Assembly (NCBI GenBank): GCA_023266795.1
Contig: JAHFPI010000085.1
Coordinates: forward strand, 1 to 7,824
Direction: 5' to 3'
Source of the DNA: Rhodospirillales bacterium
Lineage (GTDB): Bacteria > Pseudomonadota > Alphaproteobacteria > Micavibrionales > UBA2020
Length of the DNA stretch: 7,824 nucleotides
The stretch's first letter is position 1. Each line of letters starts with the position of its first letter. This document shows, in pieces, positions 1 to 5,401 of this stretch. The notes below the pieces were generated by a model. It was not told where the DNA came from. It did not search any database and saw only the letters and a program-made list of their open reading frames with translations. Position numbers and translations under genes: made by a program.

Positions 1-132
1 GTCAGGATTGTCTCCCAGTTTGGGAACGTGTCACGTACCGGAAAGTTAGAGGGAGAAACGGGGTCGGGAAAAAGCGCCGCCGTCAAGACGGATGATTCGG
101 CCGAGATTGAAATGCGCGGGGTGCCCCTGTGA
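1..132 (+). CDS. C-terminal end of an upstream gene, possibly PilN-like (partial)
   Basis: Frame 1 is open from the left edge to a TGA at 130-132, giving 43 residues that end in AEIEMRGVPL. The tail has a strand-like segment (VRIVSQFGNV), a hydrophilic Gly/Lys/Asp-rich stretch, then a second strand-like segment. This is compatible with the last strands of the ferredoxin-like periplasmic fold of PilN/MshI-type proteins. The stronger argument is position: the next gene is PilO-like and begins on a GTG (129-131) that overlaps this TGA, as expected for a pilN-pilO pair. The fragment is too short to recognise from sequence alone, so the PilN assignment is inference from gene order. That the frame is coding is fairly secure, because of the overlap and the absence of another candidate. 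Confidence 0.55.
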   Translation, partial: VRIVSQFGNVSRTGKLEGETGSGKSAAVKTDDSAEIEMRGVPL

Positions 133-383
133 TCAAGCTTGTCGGCATTAAGCGGTTTGTTGTGGTGAGTTTACTGCTCGCGATCAATCTTGCGGCAGTG
201 GCTGTTTATTTTTTCAGTATTGATCCCGAACTACAGGAGGCGCAGGGGCAGTTGGCCGCGCTGAACGGCGAGATATCCGAGCTCCAGACGAAAAATGCGG
301 CCATCAAGCAGGATATAGAGTTTTTAAAAGAAAATATCCCCAAGTATAACGCTTTGAGGGACAATGGTTTCTTCAGCGAGTAG
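129..383 (+). CDS. PilO-like protein, N-terminal part (membrane anchor and coiled coil), ended by in-frame TAG
   Basis: The product is 84 residues from a GTG start that overlaps the upstream TGA. It has a short basic N-terminus, one transmembrane helix at about residues 9-31, and a heptad-like coiled coil at about 33-70. This is the N-terminal architecture of PilO/MshJ, the bitopic inner-membrane protein that pairs with PilN and contacts PilP beneath the secretin. The frame stops at TAG (381-383) right after the segment NGFFSE. The same frame continues without another stop to 809 and there encodes what looks like the rest of a PilO-like protein. Full length with the TAG read through would be 226 residues, close to the roughly 200 of characterised PilO proteins. 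This is therefore probably the first half of one gene split by a nonsense codon. Alternatives are a sequence error, a genuine two-piece protein, or amber readthrough. Confidence 0.7.
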   Translation: MIKLVGIKRFVVVSLLLAINLAAVAVYFFSIDPELQEAQGQLAALNGEISELQTKNAAIKQDIEFLKENIPKYNALRDNGFFSE

Positions 384-385
384 GA
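381..385 (+). promoter_or_regulatory. Shine-Dalgarno-like TAGGA formed by the amber codon
   Basis: The interrupting TAG and the next two bases read TAGGA. This contains AGGA, complementary to the 16S rRNA tail, and ends 7 bases before the in-frame ATG at 393-395. That spacing is good for initiation, so ribosomes stopping at TAG could restart 9 bases downstream. The match is only four to five bases and could be chance. Confidence 0.35.
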
Positions 386-392
386 CCGTTTT

Positions 393-809
393 ATGATTGG
401 CCGCAAACTGGAAGCGCTGCGGGCTAAAACGGGTGTGACCAGTTTTGCCTTTTCCATCGCGGATGTGACCGACCTGCCGAACGCGGAGGCAAAGGCCATA
501 GGCTACAAGGTGCTCAGCAGCCGCATTAAAATTGACAGGATCACGTCGCCGTTTGATGCGGATGTATACGTGCTCATGCAGCAAATCGCGCATGTCTTTC
601 CCGAGTATGTGCGGATACAGAGCATGGCTATCACGCGGACGGGGGACGTGAGCGAAGCAACGCTTCAGCAAATATCGGAAGGAAAGCCGGTTAACTTCGT
701 GGATGCGACTGTTCTTTTTGACTGGCTGACAATGGTGCCGGAAGTGGCTGAGAAACCCGCCGCCGCACCGGTGCCCGCCGGCGCTCCAACCGGATTCAGG
801 GGGCAGTGA
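393..809 (+). CDS. PilO-like protein, C-terminal part (periplasmic domain), downstream of in-frame TAG
   Basis: This 138-residue frame starts at ATG 393, in the same reading frame as the transmembrane part that ends at 383. Only GAC CGT TTT (Asp-Arg-Phe) separates the TAG from the ATG. The product has no signal peptide or membrane segment, so on its own it would stay in the cytoplasm, the wrong place for the periplasmic domain it resembles. It opens with a helix (about residues 1-12), then alternating strand/helix segments compatible with the PilO ferredoxin-like fold. It ends in an Ala/Pro-rich tail (about 120-135) before TGA 807-809. That stop overlaps the start of the PilP-like gene, as expected for pilO-pilP. 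The assignment to PilO rests on topology, gene order and size rather than a diagnostic motif. An AGGA sequence 7 bases before the ATG makes independent initiation possible. Confidence 0.65.
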   Translation: MIGRKLEALRAKTGVTSFAFSIADVTDLPNAEAKAIGYKVLSSRIKIDRITSPFDADVYVLMQQIAHVFPEYVRIQSMAITRTGDVSEATLQQISEGKPVNFVDATVLFDWLTMVPEVAEKPAAAPVPAGAPTGFRGQ

Positions 810-1384
810 TGATGAAGCTTGTGCAACCGATGATCTTTTCCCTGCTTCTGTGCGTATTATTGCCGCTGCCGGCTTATGCCCAGACAACCGCAGGAAATCC
901 GGCGCCCGCAGGGGCGCCAATACAGGCCCCAGCCGCAGTAGATACGGCGCCTGCAGCACTGGCGGCGCAGGCTACAGCAGCAGTAAAGGCGGCTGCTAAA
1001 ACCGATCTGGATTCCCCCTTCAGCGGATCTTTCTTCCTGTCTACGCTGGAAATTGCAGCCATCCAGAAAGCGCTGGCCGGAAAGGTTGCTCCCGCCGATA
1101 CATTGAATCTCGATAACCCGGGCATAGCGCTGGCGGCTCATCGTGTCATCCGTATTTCCGGCGTCGTTTACCGCGCGCCGGGGGACTGGGTCGTCTGGAT
1201 GAACGGCCAGAAGGTGACGCCGGGCAACCTTCTGCCGCAGATACTCGATATCAGCGTCAGGGATTCCTCCAATGTCAGCCTCAAGTGGTACGACGCCGGT
1301 CTGAAGAAGGTGATCTCGATCACGCTCAGGCCGCAGCAGGTATACGATATTACAACAGGTATTTTATTGCCGGGGTCGGAATGA
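809..1384 (+). CDS. PilP/MshK-like periplasmic pilus assembly protein
   Basis: The product is 191 residues from ATG 809, which overlaps the previous TGA. AGGGGG at 798-803 would serve this ATG or the next one at 812; GTG 806 is too close to it. A signal peptide covers about residues 1-24 with an AYA-Q cleavage site. The only nearby Cys (C15) sits in a Leu run that is not a lipobox, so the protein is predicted to be released into the periplasm, unlike the lipoprotein PilP of Pseudomonas. An Ala/Pro-rich linker (about 25-60) leads to a C-terminal domain with the segments IRISGVVYRAPGDWVVWMNG and VTPGNLLPQILDISV, then LRPQQVYD near the end. This pattern fits the homology-region beta-domain of PilP/MshK/GspC proteins, which docks on the secretin N-domains. 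The family is inferred from motif shape and gene order. Confidence 0.72.
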   Translation: MMKLVQPMIFSLLLCVLLPLPAYAQTTAGNPAPAGAPIQAPAAVDTAPAALAAQATAAVKAAAKTDLDSPFSGSFFLSTLEIAAIQKALAGKVAPADTLNLDNPGIALAAHRVIRISGVVYRAPGDWVVWMNGQKVTPGNLLPQILDISVRDSSNVSLKWYDAGLKKVISITLRPQQVYDITTGILLPGSE

Positions 1385-2157
1385 CGAGAGCCGCCGCAAC
1401 AGCCGTTTCTTCCAAGACCGCAGCGTCCGCCATCGCGATCAACGGCGTGACGGCGAATTATGGCGGCGCGAATGTCATTGAAAACATCACCTTCGATGTG
1501 CGGACGGGGGAAACCTTCGGGCTGATCGGGCTGAACGGCGTGGGCAAGACGACGCTGATCAAAATTATCCTCGGCCTGATGGAAGCGGCACAGGGCTCCG
1601 TTTCCCTGTTCGGCAGGGAGACGCTGGAGGCCGAAAGCAAGGCGATGATCGCCTATCTGCCCGAGAAGTTCGAACCGCCGGTTTTCCTGAGCGGCATGGA
1701 ATTTGTCAAATTTTCTCTGGAGCTTTACGGGCGGCCTTTCAAAGAGGCGGATGTGCTGGCGGCGGCGGACAGGGTTTCCCTGTCGCGTGATGCGCTGCAC
1801 CGCCGCGTGAACACCTATTCCAAGGGGATGCGCCAGAAAACCGGCCTGATCGGCACCTGGCTGACCGAATGCCCGCTGCTGATCCTTGACGAACCGATGA
1901 CCGGGCTCGATCCCCGCGCGCGGGTTCTGGTGAAGGATGAAATTGCCGCTTGCCGTAACAGGGGCATGACGGTATTTTTAAGTTCGCACATTCTGGCGGA
2001 TATGGACGAGATATGCGACCGGATCGGCGTGATCCACGATCGGGCGCTGAGATTTCTCGGCACACCGGCGGAGTTGAAGGAAAAAGCGCACAAAGACAGC
2101 CTCGAGCGGGCATTTTTAAAAATCATTGAAGGCTCAGCAAGGATATATGAATCATGA
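1381..2157 (+). CDS. ABC-type ATPase (exporter class) within the pilus cluster
   Basis: The product is 258 residues. It starts at ATG 1381 in an ATGA overlap with the preceding stop. All hallmarks of an ABC nucleotide-binding domain are present: Walker A GLNGVGKT (residues 50-57), signature YSKGMRQK (146-153, a usual variant of LSGGQ), Walker B LLILDEP (166-172) with catalytic Glu171, and the switch His203 in SSH. At the Q-loop position it has YLPEK (92-96), the pattern of ABC-2 type export ATPases of the NatA/CcmA/GldA kind. The first 18 or so residues are an Ala/Ser-rich extension before the ABC fold. It should be a cytoplasmic, membrane-associated ATPase that needs a permease, yet none is present in the window. 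Myxococcus xanthus has an ABC system (PilG/PilH/PilI) required for T4P, so a PilH-like role is plausible, but its substrate cannot be read from the sequence. Confidence 0.88.
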   Translation: MTRAAATAVSSKTAASAIAINGVTANYGGANVIENITFDVRTGETFGLIGLNGVGKTTLIKIILGLMEAAQGSVSLFGRETLEAESKAMIAYLPEKFEPPVFLSGMEFVKFSLELYGRPFKEADVLAAADRVSLSRDALHRRVNTYSKGMRQKTGLIGTWLTECPLLILDEPMTGLDPRARVLVKDEIAACRNRGMTVFLSSHILADMDEICDRIGVIHDRALRFLGTPAELKEKAHKDSLERAFLKIIEGSARIYES

Positions 2158-3332
2158 AACGGTTAGGCGGAAAAAAAATGGACAGCAAAAAATGTTTTCT
2201 GGCGCTGGCAAGTCTGCTCTTTGTATTCTCCCTGTCCGGCAGGGCAATGGCTGCGATTGATCCCGGAGAGTCTTCTCCGCCAGTGGCTTTGACAACGGCT
2301 TCTACGCCCGTGGAAGGTGTCGTCAGCGCGGCCGCGTCGAATGTTCCTGCCGCAATGCCGGCTGTGCCCGCAGCGGGGGTGGTCAGCGCGCCGGTGTCTC
2401 CCCCGCCGCCGCCCGAAACAGGTTTTGCCAGTGCACCGGCGGCGAATGCTGCTCCCGTATCCGGCAAGACGGCTGTTGCAACTCCGGTAGCCGCAGCTCC
2501 GGCTGCTGCGCCGGCAGCGGTTGTGCCTGTTGTATCACAAGGTATTCCTGCCGCGCCTACATCCGGAATAGTAGAGGCGCCGCCGTCCGCAGCCGAACTG
2601 GCCATTGTGCAGAATGCAACGTCGCTCGACACCCTGATGCCGCCTCCGAATGCCAGTACCAAGGGGACGGGTTTGCGGGTCACGGATATTCTGGCGCAGC
2701 CCGCGAATGTACGGCCGTGGCCGGAGAGGTATCTGGTCGTCAAGAAGGACAGCAGCGCCGGTGAGGTGGATTCGCGGCTGACGGCGGCGCGGGTGGCGCT
2801 GTTGCGCGGGCACTATCAGGCCGCGCTTGAGATTTTTAGCGACCTTTACAAAAAAGATCCGACCGACATTCGCGTGTCGATGGGACGTGCCGTGGCGCTT
2901 CAGAGGCTGGGGCAGACCGATGATGCGCTGGCGGCCTACGAATCGGCGCTCAGCAGCGATCCGAAAAACGTCGAGGCCCTGACCAACATGCTCGGCCTGC
3001 TGAAAGGGCAGGACACCGATACGGCGCTCGAAAAACTCGGTCAGTTGCGGGAGATGTATCCGGCGAATGCGGATGTCACGGCGCAGCTGGGGATGGTTTA
3101 TGGCGTCGCGGGGGATTACGAGAATGCCCTGAAGTACCTTGACATGGCCGACGCCCTGAAACCGGGCAATTCCATCGTCCTTTATAATAAGGCGGTTGCT
3201 TATGACCGGATGGGAAAGACGGTGGAAGCCGCCAGTATTTACCGGCAGATCGTTCTGCTGGCGGGGGACGGTTCGCTGGATCAGGGATTCCCGATTGAAG
3301 CGGTTAAAAAACGTCTCGCGGTCATGCGGTAA
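2154..3332 (+). CDS. Exported Ala/Pro-rich TPR protein (MshN- or pilotin-like role possible)
   Basis: The product is 392 residues from ATG 2154, in an ATGA overlap with the ABC gene and 10 bases after AAGGA. A second in-frame ATG at 2178 (Met9) has a better-spaced AGGCGG and leaves a more typical signal peptide, so the true start is uncertain. The hydrophobic core is at about residues 14-28, with cleavage predicted after AMA (Ala33). Residues of about 37-150 are a long Ala/Pro/Val low-complexity linker. From about residue 207 to the end are four to five tetratricopeptide repeats, for example GHYQAALEIFSDLYKKDP, DDALAAYESALSSDPKN and GDYENALKYLDMADALKPGN. There is no lipobox. It is probably a periplasmic scaffold. 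TPR proteins occur in pilus clusters as MshN (MSHA) or PilF/PilW (pilotin), but the long linker and missing lipid anchor argue against a classical pilotin. Confidence 0.82.
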   Translation: MKRLGGKKMDSKKCFLALASLLFVFSLSGRAMAAIDPGESSPPVALTTASTPVEGVVSAAASNVPAAMPAVPAAGVVSAPVSPPPPPETGFASAPAANAAPVSGKTAVATPVAAAPAAAPAAVVPVVSQGIPAAPTSGIVEAPPSAAELAIVQNATSLDTLMPPPNASTKGTGLRVTDILAQPANVRPWPERYLVVKKDSSAGEVDSRLTAARVALLRGHYQAALEIFSDLYKKDPTDIRVSMGRAVALQRLGQTDDALAAYESALSSDPKNVEALTNMLGLLKGQDTDTALEKLGQLREMYPANADVTAQLGMVYGVAGDYENALKYLDMADALKPGNSIVLYNKAVAYDRMGKTVEAASIYRQIVLLAGDGSLDQGFPIEAVKKRLAVMR

Positions 3333-3339
3333 GACCTAG

Positions 3340-4125
3340 ATGGATGCCCTTGATATTGCCGTCACGGTTTTTATAGGGCTTGTGTTCGGCAGTTTTGCGA
3401 CGGCGTTGTCTTACCGGTTGCCACGCGATGTGTCGATTGTCACCAGAACGCGTTCGCAATGCCCCGCCTGCGGGCATGATCTCGGCGTGATGGATCTGGT
3501 GCCGGTATTCTCCTGGATTTTTTTAAGGAATAAGTGCCGCTATTGCCGGAAGGTGATCGGCTGGCAGTATCCGCTCATCGAACTGGCGACGCTGGCGCTG
3601 TGCCTGCTGCTTTATTCCGTCTATGGTCTGAAGCCGGAAACAGCGGCGGTGTTTGCGCTGGCGCCGGTACTTGTCAGTCTCATCGATATTGACCTGCGTT
3701 ATAAAATCATTCCCGACAGCCTCAATCTGGCGGTTTTGCTGACAGGGGTTGCGGCGCTGGGCATCAGCACAGTGATTGCGGCAAGCCCGCTGGCTTTTTT
3801 TCTGGAGAAGGGCGCTCCGGCAGCGGGCGGCACGGCGCTTTACGGTCTGGGTTCCCTGCTGCTCCGTCAGGGCGCTATGCGGGTCATGAAACGTGAAGCG
3901 ATGGGATTAGGCGATGTTAAATTTTTTGCCGCCGCAGGATTTTGGCTGGGGCTGAGCGCGGATGCTGCCGCCCTGTTCATGATCGTCTCCGGCATGTCCG
4001 GAATCGTTCTGGCGCTTATCTGGAAAAAGCGCACGGGAGACGCGGAAGTCCCCTTCGGCCCGTCCCTGATCATAGCTTTTATTGCCGTTTTGTGGCTTTA
4101 CCCCCCGGCCTTTATGCCCGTTTAG
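3340..4125 (+). CDS. pilD: Prepilin peptidase / N-methyltransferase (PilD family)
   Basis: This is a polytopic inner-membrane aspartic protease that cleaves the leader of type IV prepilins and methylates the new N-terminus. At 261 residues it is close to the usual 250-290. It has the N-terminal FGSF (16-19) and RLP signatures, and a cytoplasmic zinc-binding tetracysteine: CPAC (C41, C44) and CRYC (C66, C69), marking the full bifunctional form. The catalytic aspartates are in IDID...IPD (D116/D118 region) and GLGD (D192). About seven to eight hydrophobic segments are visible. It starts 7 bases after the TPR gene's TAA. There is no good Shine-Dalgarno sequence, so translation may rely on coupling to the upstream gene. 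It ends with TAG, showing that TAG works as a normal stop here. It could also process pseudopilins, but the neighbourhood favours pilins. Confidence 0.95.
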   Translation: MDALDIAVTVFIGLVFGSFATALSYRLPRDVSIVTRTRSQCPACGHDLGVMDLVPVFSWIFLRNKCRYCRKVIGWQYPLIELATLALCLLLYSVYGLKPETAAVFALAPVLVSLIDIDLRYKIIPDSLNLAVLLTGVAALGISTVIAASPLAFFLEKGAPAAGGTALYGLGSLLLRQGAMRVMKREAMGLGDVKFFAAAGFWLGLSADAAALFMIVSGMSGIVLALIWKKRTGDAEVPFGPSLIIAFIAVLWLYPPAFMPV

Positions 4126-4209
4126 CTATTATGGTTAAGCATATTTACTCTTTTTTCAGGGTATACGCGTAGTGTTGTAGATGGGTGTTTATGAGCGGAA
4201 GACCGCAAC

Positions 4210-4216
4210 AGGGGGA
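4210..4216 (+). promoter_or_regulatory. Ribosome binding site that sets the pilT start at GTG 4223
   Basis: AGGGGGA ends 6 bases before GTG 4223-4225. The upstream in-frame ATG at 4181 has no comparable site and would add 14 residues not found in typical PilT. Starting at 4223 gives MEITEYL, matching the usual MDITELL opening. Confidence 0.75.
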
Positions 4217-4222
4217 AGTTAC

Positions 4223-5401
4223 GTGGAAATTACAGAGTATCTCAAATTCACGCTCGATAACAAAGCGTCCGACTTGCACCTGAGCGGGGGCAACGAGCCG
4301 ATGGTGCGCATTGACGGGGTGCTGCGGCGGATCAGGCCGCAGGTGCTGGCACCTGATGAAATCCGCGGCATGTTGTTTTCCGTGATGTCGGAGGAACAGC
4401 GCTCTTCCTACGAGCGCGACTTCGAAATCGACTTTGCCATTTCCTTCGGGCAGGATGCGCGTTTCCGCGTGAACGCCTTTACCAACCGGAACGGTTCCGC
4501 CGCCGTGTTCCGGGTCATTCCCTCGAAAATTCCGACGATGGAGGAACTGGGTTTGCCGCCGACAGTCCGGCGGCTGGCCGAGCTTGAAAAAGGCCTGGTG
4601 CTTATTACCGGCCCGACCGGCAGCGGTAAATCGACGACGCTGGCGGCCATCATCAATCATATCAACCACAATGATCCTTGCCATATCCTGACGGTCGAGG
4701 ATCCGGTGGAGTTCTTCCATCCTTCAATCAAGAGTCTGGTCAACCACCGCGAGGTCGGCAACGACACCAAGTCTTTCGCCCGCGCGCTGAAAAGCGCCCT
4801 GCGTGAAGACCCTGACGTGATTCTGGTGGGTGAAATGCGCGACTATGAAACGATCGGACTGGCGCTGACAGCGGCGGAAACGGGCCACCTTGTGTTCGGC
4901 ACCCTGCACTCCAACAATGCCGCTAAAACGATCGACCGTATTATCGACGTGTTTCCGGCGGCGGAGAAAGGGATGGTACGATCGATGCTCTCCAGCTCCA
5001 TCGAAGGGATTGTCGCCCAGACGCTGCTGCCAAAGATCGGCGGCGGGCGCGTCGCCTCGTTCGAGATCATGCTGGGCACCAATGCCGTGCGCAGCCTTAT
5101 CCGTGAAAATATGCTGGCGCAGGTTTTTTCGATGATCCAGACGGGCGCGCGCTACGGGATGCAGACAATGGAAGACTCCGTGAATGATCTGCTGGCGCAG
5201 GAGCTTATAAGCGCCGAAACTGCTCGTAATGCCCTGAAAAGCGGCGCAGAAGATGCGGATGATCTGCCGGGCGGCGACGCGTCGCCCAAGAGCCAGAGTC
5301 CCGCTGCCCTCAAAAAAGGCGCACCGCCCGTCAAGGGCGTGGCAGGCGGCAAGGCGCCGCCGCCCGTTAAAGAGCCTGACAAAGAAGGATATTCGTTTTG
5401 A
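4223..5401 (+). CDS. pilT: PilT retraction ATPase
   Basis: This is a hexameric cytoplasmic secretion ATPase that powers pilus depolymerisation and retraction. The product is 392 residues from GTG 4223. This start puts the Walker A lysine at 136 (GPTGSGKS, 130-137) and the Walker B glutamate at 204 (VGEMRD), the same numbers as Pseudomonas aeruginosa PilT. An N-terminal PAS-like domain begins with NKASDLHLS. The Asp box (EDPVEFF), the His box (TGHLVFGTLHSNN) and the PilT-specific AIRNLIRE motif, here AVRSLIRE (288-295), are all present. The last 48 residues (345-392) are an added hydrophilic Ala/Gly/Pro/Lys tail beyond the normal end near 344. The gene lies 97 bases after pilD, the longest gap in the window, so it may have its own promoter, though I see no convincing -35/-10 pair. 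Its TGA overlaps the pilU-like start. Confidence 0.95.
   Translation: MEITEYLKFTLDNKASDLHLSGGNEPMVRIDGVLRRIRPQVLAPDEIRGMLFSVMSEEQRSSYERDFEIDFAISFGQDARFRVNAFTNRNGSAAVFRVIPSKIPTMEELGLPPTVRRLAELEKGLVLITGPTGSGKSTTLAAIINHINHNDPCHILTVEDPVEFFHPSIKSLVNHREVGNDTKSFARALKSALREDPDVILVGEMRDYETIGLALTAAETGHLVFGTLHSNNAAKTIDRIIDVFPAAEKGMVRSMLSSSIEGIVAQTLLPKIGGGRVASFEIMLGTNAVRSLIRENMLAQVFSMIQTGARYGMQTMEDSVNDLLAQELISAETARNALKSGAEDADDLPGGDASPKSQSPAALKKGAPPVKGVAGGKAPPPVKEPDKEGYSF
5385..5389 (+). promoter_or_regulatory. Ribosome binding site supporting the TTG start of the pilU-like gene
   Basis: AAGGA lies inside the end of pilT, 8 bases before TTG 5398. The next in-frame ATG (5431-5433, the Met of LNEMVQ) would cut into the conserved N-terminal helix, so TTG is preferred. 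Confidence 0.65.

Noticed and set aside
381..383. Genome-wide reassignment of TAG to an amino acid
   Set aside because: pilD ends naturally with TAG at 4123-4125, and no other gene here contains an in-frame TAG, so a changed genetic code is not supported.
324..959. Long open frame on the - strand (211 codons)
   Set aside because: It lies antisense to the PilO- and PilP-like genes, has an Arg/His/Pro-rich composition and no recognisable domain. It is a shadow of the + strand coding.
1285..1380. Upstream extension of the ABC ATPase frame to 1285
   Set aside because: It would overlap the PilP-like gene by about 100 bases, and the extra residues are unrelated to an ABC domain. ATG 1381 fits the operon's ATGA overlap pattern.
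1168..1800. Long open frame on the - strand (210 codons)
   Set aside because: It is antisense to the ABC ATPase, whose motifs are unmistakable on the + strand. The - strand product is rich in Arg/His/Gln with no domain.
2123..2743. Ala/Gly/Thr-rich - strand frame resembling a low-complexity surface protein
   Set aside because: It is the complement of the Ala/Pro linker of the TPR protein. The repetitive codons create an open antisense frame of simple composition.
4181..4222. ATG 4181 as the pilT start
   Set aside because: It has no ribosome binding site and adds 14 residues not matching PilT. GTG 4223 has AGGGGGA and gives motif numbering identical to characterised PilT.
4126..4222. Promoter or terminator in the pilD-pilT gap
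   Set aside because: TATTAT (4127-4132) and TATACG (4162-4167) look like -10 boxes, but neither has a -35 at suitable spacing, and I see no strong stem followed by Ts.
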